Shown here piece after piece: positions 36,095-48,788 of a stretch of DNA of 64,000 bases. The stretch's first letter is position 1. Every line of letters begins with the position of its first letter. Source of the stretch: Primulina eburnea. Its lineage: Eukaryota > Streptophyta > Magnoliopsida > Lamiales > Gesneriaceae. The DNA is taken from NCBI RefSeq assembly GCF_022965805.1, contig NC_133108.1, positions 41,610,051 through 41,674,050 on the forward strand, given 5' to 3'. Made by a program: the position numbers and the translations under genes. The notes under the pieces were generated by a model. The model made no database searches and was not told where the DNA came from. It worked only from the letters and a program-made list of their open reading frames with translations.

Positions 36095-38073
36095 ATTTAC
36101 GTTCTTACTGATGCGCATCTCTCGTTGTGTATGAGAGCTCGGAGTCCCAAGACTGAGTTGGTCGAACTGAACTTTTTTATTATTGTCATAAACTTTTCGC
36201 GGAATTGTTGTGTAAGTTTTGGTGGACAAATGTTTTCTTTTTTCTTTTTTCTTTTAGTCCTTATGCTTCGAGGGAGAACATCTTACCCGTGGTGCTCTTC
36301 TGATAAAACCGTATTTTAATGTTTCTTAGTAGTTTTGAAATTGTCGTTAACGATCTTGGATCTTCACGAGTATTTCAAAATTTTCAGCTAGATTAAAATG
36401 ATGCAAATTATTAATTTTCTTTTCGAGTTAGTAGGAGATGATTTGAGTACTTGATAGTTAATAATGCATATCTTTTATAAAATTTGACGAATATAGTGTA
36501 CAAGAATTATATACATTTATTATGTTTTGAAAATGAAAAGATTTCAATTACTTAAACCAAGTTAGCAGATACAAAAGATTTAAAACACAGGAATAGCTTA
36601 GCCAAAGCAAAATGTAGGCTTGATACCTCGGGAGCACGAGGCAGGAACCTGATCTCGATGTGCATCCATGGTAAAAGGAGATTGTGACAAAGGAAAGCTG
36701 TCAAGCGCCGAGTCAGAAAACGCTCCACCGGTGTAATAATAAATAAAGTTGTTACATCCTGACTAGCGACGGTGTTTGAATCGATGTGCATATAAATGTG
36801 AAAAAACGAAAAGTTACAGTGGACATTAGATATATCAGATAGTGAGTTGATATATTGATATATATTATACTCGCACCAAAAAAGTTTTACTTGGACATTT
36901 AGAAAAGTCAATGTTAAAATGCAATTTGAAATACAGATAACCAAAATTTATCGAGTTAAATTTTCAAAAGATTCGATAAAATGCGAAGGTAGAAGTTGCT
37001 TTTTGAGCAATTTCTTTGGGCGAACTTCTTTTATGTTAGACATCAATATTTCTCAAAAAATAACTTTTATTACATCTCTTTTAGTGCGGATGCTTTTCTG
37101 TGGAAGACAAAAATGAGATCTTCTAATAACTACACCATATTCATAATCTATTAGCCAGAATAACTAATCTAATTTCACATAATTGTGATTCAAAACACCA
37201 GTAAATATATTGAATTTTAGTCACATTATTATGTTCCAATTGAAAACTTTCTATTATTTTTTATTATTCTCAAAGAAGAATATTATTCTCTTTACTAAAC
37301 ATATGCGGATCTATATACAATCTTATAATCTTTTTCGATAAATCTCATTGGTCCTCATTCTTCGCGAATCATAGTAAGTTATTCGAAATATTCAATAACA
37401 CATCTCGAACTATATAAATAGCTCCTCTATATATACATGATTTAAGCTATCTATGTTTGTATCGTTTATATCGATGATTATCTGATACCACTCGCTCACG
37501 CTCTAAAGCTATAAACGTGTGTGACCATGAGAGTAAGTTCCATGTTAAACTCGTTGGTATACATGGTTGTTTTATTAGTCAACTCATTGTGATGCCCTCA
37601 TGCCCCCAAGTATTACTGTGTCAAATTACGTACCATTGAATGAAGCATTAACAAAGGCGGAAAAATCCCAGAAAAGAACAATAAAATTTGAGTCAGCCTC
37701 CACAATTATTTTATTAAATTCGAAGGCTAGTACAAATTTTATTCCTAACCTATATTTACGGTGGCTTCAACTAATTTCATTTTTTTAACCAAGTGTCGTG
37801 GAAACATTGGCCCTAAACATACGGTCGTGATAAGTAGACCCCATTTCCGCAGAAGAAACAAATGCCAATGTCTCCCTCGACGTTTCATTTTTTATATCGA
37901 ATTCTCAAACCTTGATGTACATACAGGGCAGATGACAAGTATGGGTAAAGGTGGACAATTGTCCGGCGAGATTTTTGATCAAAATGTTTAGGTAGCTTAG
38001 TTCAACATAAATAAATCTATATAAGAATTATCAAATTTTAATTTAATAGCAAATATGTTAGTATTTTTAGTTA
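36095..38073. other. HSC70 3' UTR and intergenic DNA
   Basis: The 3' UTR runs to about 36320. A minus-strand open frame of 130 codons (36552-36944) has no recognisable domain and is not called. The rest has no supported gene. Confidence 0.4.
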
Positions 38074-38255
38074 GAGTGGGTCTCATGTGAGACCATCTTA
38101 CGGGTCTTAGTCTGTGAGACAGGGTCAACCCTACTCTTATCCACAATAAAAGTAATATTCTTAGCATAAAAAGTAATATTTTTTCATGAATGACTCAAAT
38201 AAGAGATCCGTCTCACAAATACGATCTGTGAGACCGTTTCACATAAGTTTTTGAC
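38074..38255 (+). mobile_element. MITE copy, 182 bp
   Basis: Starts GAGTGGGTCTCATGTGAGAC and ends TTTTTGAC. Flanks TTTTAGTTA and TTTTAAGTTA suggest a target duplication with one inserted base. Confidence 0.85.
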
Positions 38256-38536
38256 TTTTAAGTTATTTTCCACTTTTCAAGCCGTCTTTCCTCCTTGCTT
38301 GGTGATATAGTTTATTTCCGTGCATGCTTTTAATAATATGTTTTTTGTGATTTCGAATTGGATTTTGATAGATGATATTTGATTTTATAGCTCTAACGTG
38401 TACATGATTATGAAATAAAAAGTAAAACAATCACTGGTAGTAAATTATTTAAATTAGATATAAGTTATCTTTTTAATTCCACAAGCTTATGTGATTATTT
38501 TCGAAGAGACAATTTTTATTCATTGAATTATAAAAG

Positions 38537-38540
<4 letters not shown>

Positions 38541-38602
<62 letters not shown>
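38541..38602. repeat. (TA)n microsatellite
   Basis: About 62 bp of uninterrupted alternating A and T. Confidence 0.97.
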
Positions 38603-38606
<4 letters not shown>

Positions 38607-39399
38607 TATATTTGAGTTGATGCTTCCCGCAAATAATAATTCGGAGTCACGAGACAATTGAAAAGGTGAAAACATTATAATTATTATAGTAAGATGAAGA
38701 TGAAGATAAAAATAAGGTGACAATATTTGATTTTATTTTGGAGAATAAAAAATTGGTGGGAATAAAATATAATTATTTTCGAATATTAGAATTTTCTCAT
38801 CCACGACAATTTATCATCAAATTCAAGAATTGGATAAATTTTTTATGATCCATCGTTTCTCGGTGGACGTGGCTGCCGAAGGGTGAGTGATTACTTTCCC
38901 CAGTTCTGACTTCCTCGGTATCCACCTACTTATTTATGAGATGGGATTTTTAATTGCATAATTGTCATCTTCACGATTAAAAATATAATTAACGTATAAT
39001 TCAGCACCAGATGTAAACAGTTGACCCCATACGCCAGTTATTATAAAATATAAATAAATAAAATATAATAGTAAATTAAAATAAAAGATCCAAAGTATCA
39101 TCCCATGCCAAATCATCAATTTGAAATGAAATAGTTGATCTTTGTGGAATTTAGGCGATCCAATGACATCAAGTGAGACAAGGATGTGTGAAATAAATTA
39201 AAGGTCAATCGGGAAAAAGATGATTTGATTGATAAATAATTCATAACTTCAATAGCAAAATCAATTACATAAAACAAACACAACATTCATTACTTGAACA
39301 TCAAATACATATTTTGTTTCATTCGTCACAACATATCAAGACATGAAACTAGTGAACAATGAAACGCTATACATCTTGAACTTCAGAAGGGAGAGATCT
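38603..39399. other. Intergenic DNA and 3' flank of the HSP20-like gene
   Basis: AT-rich, no gene-like frame. The last 150 or so bases before 39400 are the probable 3' UTR of the minus-strand gene. Confidence 0.4.
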
Positions 39400-40879
39400 T
39401 TAGTTCAACATAAGACCGTTAACCCCGTGGTGAGGACGAACACATACACGAACTTCATGTTCTTCTGATCCCTCTCGCGGTTTTGGTACCAATATTTCGA
39501 GAACTGTGCCTGGTCCATCATAGTATGCTTCTATATTGGCGTCTTCAGGGATTCGGGTTGAGAGTGGAATTTCTCGAACAAATTCTACCTTGAGGGCAAT
39601 GGTCTGGTGACATATCTGTAAGCTTGAAAGTCCGGTTTTGTCTCTTGATAAATGGTGTGAGAGATGTACTTATACAAGATATCTTGATAATCCCGTGAGT
39701 GAGAGTGTTCCTCCAAGAAACTTTCACCTTTTGAAGGTCTACAAATGGCAAGCTTATTACAATCAAATAACCTTCTTCGTCTTCGTAAATTGTTTTCGCA
39801 GCCGTAACAGGACCATATATGCCTCTCAAAACCCCACTGAATTCGTTTAGCCACCGTGGTTCATTTTGGTGAACCTCTAAATGAGGAACTCGACCAAGTG
39901 CATTCACCGGTAAATAGCAATCGTCGTTGTTCCCATTAGAGAAGAAATCTTTCTTCCTTTTGTTGCTAACGGGTGACAGATCCATCACGTCCCCACTGTT
40001 GTGGTTGGAGGGCAGAGTGGACAAATTTAGCAAAGATCCATTAAGCAACTTCTTTGAGTGAGAATGCGTATCGAGCTCTGTATTTGGGAGATTTCTCCAC
40101 GTGCTATAATCACTAGCTTCAGGTGGGATTGTTATGTTGAAATTCCTTCCAGTCAGTTCCGTCCATCTTTTCAGATCGTCTTCATCAAGAGTCGAAAGAT
40201 TTGGGGACGGAACAACCTCAATGCCATGGATACACTGAGGATTAGAAAGCCCCCTGTAATGCTTACGTTGCATTTTGTGAGACCGCACAAACCCTCTGTC
40301 AACACTGAATGGAAAGAGACGCTCTCCTTGGCGAGAGTGCCCATTCATATAACTCCGGAGCTGCATCTTCCCTAGAGCATTCTCAGGTCGTTCCTTGAAA
40401 ACCCACATGTACATATTCTCCATATCATGTTGAACCATGAAAATATCGAGCTGGATATCAGATTTATTGAAGCCAGAAACTCCATTACCATCAGTTTTTA
40501 TTTTTGCCTTTGATTTCTCGATCAGTACTGGTTTAAAGTAAAAGCTAAAGAAGAACCAAGCACCCCAGATGCTATCAAACCTTTTTGCATATTTCTTGCC
40601 AAGAACTTTGGGAATACTATCATTCTCGTAAACTTGAGTTCCAAGTCCAACATCAAGAATATCACAATGTTCAGGGCTTATCTCAGCTGAAAAGGGTAAA
40701 TTTATATCAGGCGGAAAGGTTAAAGAAACTTGCCGATTCATCTCGAGATCGAGATCTTCGTGTGAGGATGAGGCACTTGAATCCATGGACAAGAGGGTTG
40801 AAGGGTGATGATTCTCCATCGACAAAGCTGTCAAAAGAGTGTCTCCTATCTCACAAACTATTCTTTTCTCAGAGGGCAT
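39400..40879 (-). CDS. Conserved plant protein of the HSP20-like superfamily (At1g20870-like), frameshifted near its 3' end
   Basis: A single long exon from the start at 40879 (MPSEKRIVCEIGDTLLTALS). The central part, SIWGAWFFFSFYFKPVL, FMVQHDMENMYMWVFKERP and KMQLRSYMNGHSRQGERLFP, is highly conserved in plant proteins annotated as HSP20-like. The C-terminal part (LNEFSGVLRGIYGPVTAAKT, then EGYLIVISLPFVDLQKVKVS) resembles an alpha-crystallin-type beta domain. The continuous frame stops at 39545. The expected family end (EFVREIPLSTRIPED, then EVRVCVRPHHG) continues in another frame to a stop at 39400-39402. A one-base change near 39586-39589 explains the switch. Biochemical role is not established. 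A client-binding role is only suggested by the fold. Confidence 0.8.
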
Positions 40880-42751
40880 CCTTTATTTAGGGGGATTTAT
40901 ATGTTACCCCAATAACAACGATTTGAAAAGAAATCAAATCTTCATAAACACCTCAACCATTTCAATTCCAGCCACAAACTCCCATCGATATCAAGATCCT
41001 AATTTTATTCATCCTCAAGTTACAGAAACAGAAAACTATAATAATCCAAGAGCAAGAACTAAACAAAAACCCACGAAAAACCAACAAAACTAAGATCTTT
41101 TTAGGCTTCAAAATAAACTAAGAAAAACAAGAAAACCTAGATAAAGACCACATCCAGCCCTAAGCCAAAAATCTTTTCGAACCCTCCACAGAAAGGTGGA
41201 AGACATTTCATCAAACAAATCGTCACATTAGTCCACCCGTGAAAATTCCAGAAAGAAAAGATACACAATCTGTTCCTCCTCCTTACTCTATCAAAAACAT
41301 AAGCATAAAATACTTAATGCCGATCCTATATACTCACAAACTGTTTTAAAAATTACCAATCAATGAAGCCGAGCCCCAAGAAGAGGACCAAATCAGAGGG
41401 GATCTTGGACGAACACCTTTTGGGGTAAGCCTCAACAACCAAGAATCCACGCACACTCGGGCACAGGGAAGAATTAACGGTGCTCAAGATCCTCATCTTC
41501 GAATCGATTTCACACTAAAGCTAATATAGATCACCCCTTCAACACCGCAAAAAGACTCGATTTTTTTAGAAACCCCTTGAAGAATTTTTGTCGACAGAGA
41601 CGTGGACAGAGAGTGAGGCAGATATCCTAAAGGCAAAATGCTGTGTGTTGATCTGTTTTGGAAACATAGCAAACTGGTAAGCAAGAATGGGTCTCCGATA
41701 TATAGGTGTGATTCACGACTGAACGATTCAGTGGAAAAAAAAGCATAATTCTTCCGTTGATGCTGTAACAACTCGGTCGCTTGAATTTCGTACAATTTCA
41801 TTTAGTTGTCGTGGATCAATTTTATACTTAAAATTAACCGTCAACTGATTTTATGAAATTAAAAGTTTTATATTATTTTACAATTTAGGGAATAATAATA
41901 AAAAAATATGATAACATGAATAAAAGACTGAAATAAACCCACACATGAATAATTTTTACGTATGTTTATTTGTGAGATATGTTAATTTCGTCAATATTTA
42001 CAATAAATTATAATATTTTTGGGATGAAGAATATTTTTTTATGGTGACTCAAATAGAATATTCGTATTACAAAATTAATCTTCGAAACCGTCTCACATTA
42101 GTTTTTTTCATTATTGTTGTTGGGTTTATGTATATATATAATATTGGGTTGTGTGTGTTAATGTGCTCTCCATATGTGTGAATAAAAATTGTTAACGGTG
42201 GGTTTGTCCCACATAAGAAAAGTAAAGTGGTATATGTGAGCTTATATTATGTTGCATTTTACAGAAATGTAAGAATGATTAGTCAAAAGGTTATCAATCG
42301 CACACGCCGGCGCAAGAGGCCCATCTAGAAAAACTTGACTTGTGTGCAAGAGTTAAGAGCGCGATCTGAGTACGTCGAATGTCGAACCGATCAAGTCAAA
42401 AATCGTCTAACTAGGGCTATGTAACCTTTTACAATTTTGTTTCTTTGGAAGAGACCTTCCCATGCCTTCGAGGCCTTTCACATGGCAAACTTAGGACTTT
42501 TGGTGCTATCAATTAACAAAGGATGTGCATTTATGGTACGATCTCTCAATTAAATTTATAATTATAATATTATACTAATTTGAATAGGAATCAAATGAAT
42601 CAAAAAAAATGTATAAGTAACCAATACGTGCTGTCGATACACTGTCATACAAAAAACATGTAGTATTTTTTTAAAAAAGTCTTAACATAGTTATCAAACT
42701 CATAGCATGATCTTAAAATAAATTTTTTTAAGAAGAGTACATTTTATTAAT
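40880..42751. other. 5' leader of the HSP20-like gene and intergenic DNA
   Basis: About 40880-41750 is likely 5' UTR, intron and promoter of the minus-strand gene, inferred from position only. Beyond it is AT-rich DNA with a degenerate MITE (41960-42106) and a stretch with LTR-like wording (GTTTGTCCCACATAAG near 42205). Confidence 0.35.
41960..42106 (+). repeat. Degenerate MITE copy
   Basis: Only the order of short blocks is kept: TTTGTGAGATATGTTAATTTCGTC, the AT-rich middle, and AAACCGTCTCACATTAG at the right end. Confidence 0.45.
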
Positions 42752-42933
42752 GAGTAGGTCTCATGTGAGACCGTCTCACGGATCACAATCCGTGAGACGG
42801 GTCAACCCTACCCATATTCACAATAAAAAGTAATACTCTTAGCATAAAAAGTAATACTTTTTCATGGATTATCCAAATAAAGATTTGTCTCACAAAATAC
42901 GACCCGTGAGACCGTCTCACACAAGTTTTTGCC
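42752..42933 (+). mobile_element. MITE copy, 182 bp, perfect 9-bp target duplication
   Basis: Starts GAGTAGGTCTCATGTGAGAC and ends TTTTTGCC. TTTATTAAT flanks it at 42743-42751 and 42934-42942. Confidence 0.92.
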
Positions 42934-44477
42934 TTTATTAATTGGCATGGAAGGATTAAATTTCAACGAATTTTCAAATCCGTTAAGACTAATAATCCAT
43001 TAATGTTAGAATTTCATTATTTCAATTCAAGTCATGAAGTTTATTTTGATATTTTGGACTGTTCTACATTAAAACTAGTATAATGATCTTTAAGATAAAT
43101 TAGAAACACATGAATTATGATAAGAAATTCTTTTCCTGATTTGAGATCTATAGATTTTTTTTAATTATTTTAGGTTTATAAAATTATTCATTTTTAGTTG
43201 GGGCTTGAAATTATAGAGAATGTGCTTTTTTTTCATTAATCCCTCCCGACAATAAACGAGTCGATCCGATTCATATCAACATGATACTTTTAACATATAA
43301 ACTAAAATTTTATGGATCGGGTTGGAAATTTTATGACAGTGTTTACAATATAAAACTAGCAGTGACATTTTGGTAGGGGCCTTTCACTAATGTGATAACT
43401 TATTCAGTCCTATGAAGGAGAATTGTAGGCTTGGAGTTTAGTAAAGGTCGGGTACTTATACGAGTTGGCGAGTTGATTACAAGACAAGAAGGTCAATTTA
43501 ATTGTTATAAAGATTATTCAAGACATCTCGGAAGCTTTAATTGACTCGATTGATGTGTTGTTACATGACACTAAATATTTCGAAATGTTATTTCGAAATG
43601 TCGCCACCACTTCTTACGTGAAGTAAGCTAATTTACTCCAAATCGAGATATATGAGTTCGAACTCACGTAAAGAGATAAAAGTCTCGCGATTACACGCCA
43701 ATGTTACAATTATACAAATAAAGAAATTGAACCGTCAAAATTCAAATTCATAGAGCTAATTCTATAAATCAAAGCAGCGATAGAAGGAGTTAATTTTCCT
43801 GAACATAATAAACTTGTTAAATTAATAACAGATTTATTGAGATAATATAATCAAATTGTTGAACCAATTTCCCGAGCTATAGTGGTTTACATTAATGTAT
43901 GAGGTGAAACAAAATTATTTAATAATGTAAATAAAGTAACTAAATCACACATTTTTTATTTTTTATCATGTTATCAATCAATTCACGATTTCAGTCAACT
44001 TACTTTTTTCTGTGTTATATTAGCAATTTGCGGCGCCATATCAATATTCTGGTAGAAAAATACTAAAATTGAAAAAAAAAATGTAAGTTGATGCATTAAG
44101 ACTATGAATGGACTAATAACATGTTTAAAAATAAAAAAAAACGTGAAAGTTATAAGATAAATATATTATTCTCCCTATATTTTTCTAATTCCAAACACAC
44201 CCTTGACGATGAAATCCGAAGTGGATTTATTGTGAATTTTAAACATGTCCAGCGGATGATTGATGACATGACGAGCATCGTTTGATGGTATTACTTAGAA
44301 GTTCATGGAACCTGGTCCACCAACAAAAAAGAAAGCATAACAAAGTGAATTATTAATCGAAGAACATTAAATATGATATTTAAATCTTTTAAAAATCGGG
44401 GAAAGACAAAAAAGATCACACGGTTGTGAGGATCCTTTCTAGTTTCAAGAACATTTTGATACAAGAGATTTTTAAAT
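42934..44477. other. AT-rich intergenic DNA
   Basis: No gene, RNA or complete transposon recognised. A short direct repeat of ATTTCGAAATGT lies near 43577-43602. Confidence 0.4.
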
Positions 44478-44658
44478 GAATATGTCTCTTGTGAGATGGT
44501 CTCACGAATATTTATCTGTGAGATGAGTCAACTCTACCTATATTTACAATAAAGTAATAATCTTAACATAAAAAGTAATATTTTTCATTTAATGACTCAA
44601 ATAAGAGATCAGTTTCACAAAATACGATCCCGTGATACCGTCTCATACAAATTTTGAT
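44478..44658 (+). mobile_element. MITE copy, 181 bp, perfect 9-bp target duplication
   Basis: Diverged internally but flanked by TTTTTAAAT at 44469-44477 and 44659-44667. It keeps CTTGTGAGATGGTCTCACGA at the left end. Confidence 0.9.
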
Positions 44659-44804
44659 TTTTTAAATCCTTCCAACAATAATGAAGTGATCCATGGTTTT
44701 GGGTTTTTTCTTTTATGTGGGATAAATTTCACTCTAAGTAATATGGTAAAATGATAACAACTGGATCATTGAGATAAGGAGTGAGATCATGCATAAAATC
44801 ATAA

Positions 44805-44958
44805 AAACTCATGTGAGAGATGGTACTCACGAGTCAATTTTTTAAGACGAATATTCTATTTAGGTCATCCACGAAAAATATTAAATATAAATATGAGCAT
44901 AATTGATCCGTTCAACGAATAAAGATCCGTAATACTATCTCACAAGAGACTTACCCTC
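44805..44958 (-). repeat. Degenerate MITE copy
   Basis: Recognisable blocks in reverse order: CTCATGTGAGAGATGGTACTCACGAG, GGTCATCCACGAAAAATATT, and TATCTCACAAGAGACTTACCC. Confidence 0.6.
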
Positions 44959-46585
44959 TCGTACATATACTAGTAGGAGCTCTCACTATCCATGATTTTT
45001 TTATGATAGATAATCAAGAACTTCAGAAGTAAGATCGAATGGTTCATATTCATGTGTCCGGTACTCACTTTTATTCATTCAACGCCTTAAATTTGTTTAT
45101 ATAATTTTATACATATTTTACGATTCTAACGATAGTATACCAATATAGGATTTTGGAGGAAAATTTTAATTTTAATTTTATAACAAAATATTCACAGATA
45201 ATGTCATCATCCTTTAATTGAAAATTGAAATGGGTTTTTCTAGTGGTTATTGATTGGTGGATTTCAGCCCCTTGGTGCACTCGGCCAAAAAAAATCGTAG
45301 ATTCACCTTTTCTTGGCATATTCAAGCACGAATTCCAAAGGATTTTGAAACTTTAACACTTGTCCAGTAATAGTGTTTACTTCAATTATCATTCTATTTT
45401 ATTGCCTAATAATGCATTCTTGTTCTTTATTCAATCAACCGCCTCATCTAGTCAATGTGCAAACTTCCACTAAATAAATAAATGGTATTTGTAGCCATCT
45501 CACAATAGGGGTGGACGTTTATTTTCGAGTATTGGATATTCGATCCGACCCGATCGGGTCGAGTTTTTTTTTTTTTTTTTAATAAAAAAACGGATTTGGG
45601 TATTTTACTGATACTCGATCGGGTGTCCGACAATTGTTTTTAAAATTTTTTTATGGGTATGTCCGTCTATTCTTTAAAAAATACATGTATTTTTTTGTGG
45701 CTAGCCATAACCCTATATAATAAAAATGACTAATCATAAAATGATATAATGACATGATTTTTTGTGAAATGTGAAAAATACATGTGTTTTTTTTAATTTA
45801 CTAGTCATAATATGATATATTGACTGACCATAACTCAATATAATGACATAATTTTTTATGAAATGTGAAAAATACATATATTTTTTCAAAAAAAAAAAAA
45901 ATTTAAATGTTTTTTTTTCCGTGTACCCAAAAATACCTGAACCTGAAAACTTGACCCGCGCCCACCCGTATCTCACAACAAATACGTTTTTTGAATAGTG
46001 ATAACTTGATCAATGCTTATGAGTTCGATTTATTACATCAATATTTTTTCGTATGCGTCTGATATAAAGAGTTTACCCAAATACGGTTTATCTATGTAGC
46101 GTGATTTATTAATCCTGATATTTTTTCAATGGACACCAAAGAATAGTTAATGTAAGTTCCATCATCTTCATAACAATATTAAAATGTAAATGGTATCTAT
46201 AAACTTTTTATAATTCTTGCTTAGTTGCTTGCGCAAAAACACATTATTTTACATCGTTCGAGGACAAAGACTTTGTGGTTTTGGAAATGGGAATCCGTTT
46301 TATCTCGTGTGTAAGCCCAACAGTGCTTTCATACCCAATCTACATTGATTCATAGTACTAATCTAATACGAGGTTATTTGGTATCACTTTAAAACATCCC
46401 CGTACAAAATTCAGTACATTAGTAATTTGTTCATTAACGTAATTACGTTAATTTTGTCTTGTCCTATTTTTCTTGAATAATTGCTTTTTATCATGTCATT
46501 TTCTACTTAATAATTAATAATACCATCAATTAGTTGATACTGGATGCTGGATGGGTAGTGCAATGATAGGGCAAGAGCCCCGAGC
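44959..46585. other. AT-rich intergenic DNA with a palindrome and tandem repeat
   Basis: No gene recognised. It contains the perfect palindrome CGACCCGATCGGGTCG at 45546-45561 and a direct repeat of about 60 bp (around TAATGACATGATTTTTTGTG and its copy) between about 45740 and 45890. Confidence 0.45.
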
Positions 46586-47503
46586 AGGAGCGTAGCCAGA
46601 ATTTCAAAATATGAGAGCTAGAAAATTAAAAAAATTAATCTAGAAATCAATAAAATATTTTCCACATGACATAAAAATTAAGTGCAATCCACGATTTTCA
46701 CAATATAATCATCAAATCTGAATAAATATTTTCCAAAAGTTCAAACATTAATCATATGAAAGAATATGCCTAATAAAATAAAAAACTTACGTGAAAGAGA
46801 GTAACTTAGATAAACACTACTTAGTCGCAACCTTCGATTTTTCAAAAGATCAAATCTATCAATTATGTAATCTATATCAATGTCATGAGCAATCTCTCTC
46901 TCAATATACAAAATCATTGCATTGTTTAAATATTCCTGCTCCATTTTGTTGCGAAGTGGTGTCTTGAGAATTTTCATCCTTGAAAATGCTCGCTCAGTTG
47001 TAGCAGTGGAAACTGGAAGAGTCAAGACTAAACGAATCAGTCTATCAATAATGAAATAAATCCTCGACTTCTTTGTTTCAACTAATAGTCGGCATAATTT
47101 AGGAAGAAAATTAACATCTTTAAATCTCGGATCCTCAAATACATCAAGCTTGTAATGATCTAATTGAGTCTTCAAATGTTTTATGTCATCTTTGAAAAAA
47201 TCATTGTGATAAAATTTATCAATCAAAGAATAAATAGCACTTTCAGAGAATTATTTGAAGCCGTCACTGGGATTCAAGGCTTCACAGAGAGTGAGAAGCT
47301 CTATTGAGATGATAATTCAATTTCCAGGCGCTCATTTTTTTTATATCGTTTTTTTTTAATTTCTCTCTTTTGTTATTTTCATTTTATTTTTATAATGAAC
47401 GAGCTTAAGAAAATAATTGGACTACACTACATCTATATAAAAAAAATTGATAATCTTTGTTGGGCTTGAGCTCAGCCCAGCCCATACTATGGCTACGCCC
47501 CTA
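46586..47503 (-). mobile_element. Deleted hAT transposon with transposase 3' end
   Basis: Ends AGGAGCGTAGCCA (left) and TGGCTACGCCCCTA (right) form imperfect terminal inverted repeats. The flanks CCCCGAGC (46578-46585) and GCCCGAGC (47504-47511) fit an 8-bp hAT target duplication with one mismatch. Between them only the last part of a transposase remains, so the element is an internal deletion derivative. Confidence 0.7.
46765..47226 (-). pseudogene. hAT transposase C-terminal dimerisation domain (truncated)
   Basis: The frame encodes RLIRLVLTLPVSTATTERAF, SRMKILKTPLRNKMEQEYLN and AMILYIEREIAHDIDIDYII, the classic hAT C-terminal dimerisation motif of plant zinc-finger MYM/BED-type transposases. 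The N-terminal zinc finger and catalytic core are missing. No intact start is claimed. Confidence 0.85.
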
Positions 47504-48788
47504 GCCCGAGCTCTTGACCAAATGATAAAATATAAGGAGATAACACCGCCGAGCCAGACCGACCCACGGCTCGCCGAGTTTGCATCGTAGCTGGATAGAT
47601 ATTTTATGGTGAGCAGAAAGACCGAGGGACCTTTCCCTCGGTAGATAGTATATGCACGAAAAGCTATGAACTTTGCATCTTGACCTGTAGACATCATGCA
47701 TATTTCAACACATAACAAATATTTTCATTCCCGAGCGTAAGAGGGATTCTATCGAGAACAATTTCGGCACCCTCTACTGGATTTCTTGCTAGTTCTCAGA
47801 TTTTCGTGGCTAGACGATCACATAATCCAAAGCAATTTTGGGAAGGGGGATTAATTTTTGCAGCATCATCTATCTTTTTTGCAACCCCCTTAATAAATCC
47901 TTGAAATGAAATAAAATTATGTGTGTCGACAAGTAAACGCTGGTTGCTGTCTAGTGTATATATAATAGTAAAACGTAAAAATAAAAATTATATTAAAAAT
48001 GTACGTAATCGGAAATTCAAATAATCCAAATTTAATAAATTTTATCAGTATCTGTCAAATTAGTTACAATAGTGGATACAACTATTTCTCACATGATAGT
48101 AACTCAAAATCGTATTACATTGGCTGAAAGAGAATCAAGGCATATAAGAAAAGGACACTTAGTAATGGAGAACACCAAAAATGAAGCGCACTTTATTTAT
48201 TTTTCCAACTTTTTCCCTGTGCTTTGTGTGGCCAAAAGGATATATTATATAAACATTTTTTTTGGAAAAAAATAATAATATCAACCCATCGGGTCGATGT
48301 TGTAAAAGGTTAAAACTTAAATTGCCGCCCTGCCTAAGGTTGATTACGGACTTACGGTCACGGTTTGGCCAAATTGGTTGAACCGGTTGAGCGGCCCGTT
48401 GAACAAGTGCCGAGTTCAATCCGGATCCAGGTCCTACGCCCGAACCGTGGCTAGGTCTTGAAGTCATGATTAAAACCATCGGCTTTCATTGGGGGTAATC
48501 AACAACTCGATGCTAATCAACACCGATGTTTAGATAGGATTAACTAAATTGAATCGAAATTTTAGATAATCTTTCACAAAATCCAAAACAAGCGTAGATT
48601 AAGTCCAAATTTACGTTCACATACAGTAAGTATCCTTTCCAAGTAATTATGTGGGTCCAAATAGACGTTCACATAAAGTGTTTTCCTTCATCAAGCTAGC
48701 TAGAGTGACGTGCCCGTAACGCCACACGATAGTTTTATATCATAAATTTATCCTTCATTACAAAATTAACTAAAAAAAAGTACTTGAA
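47504..48788. other. Intergenic DNA between the hAT relic and the RING gene
   Basis: Mostly AT-rich. A GC-rich island at about 48345-48460 begins TCACGGTTTGG and ends CGAACCGTGGC, possibly a small decayed TIR element. No gene supported. Confidence 0.4.
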
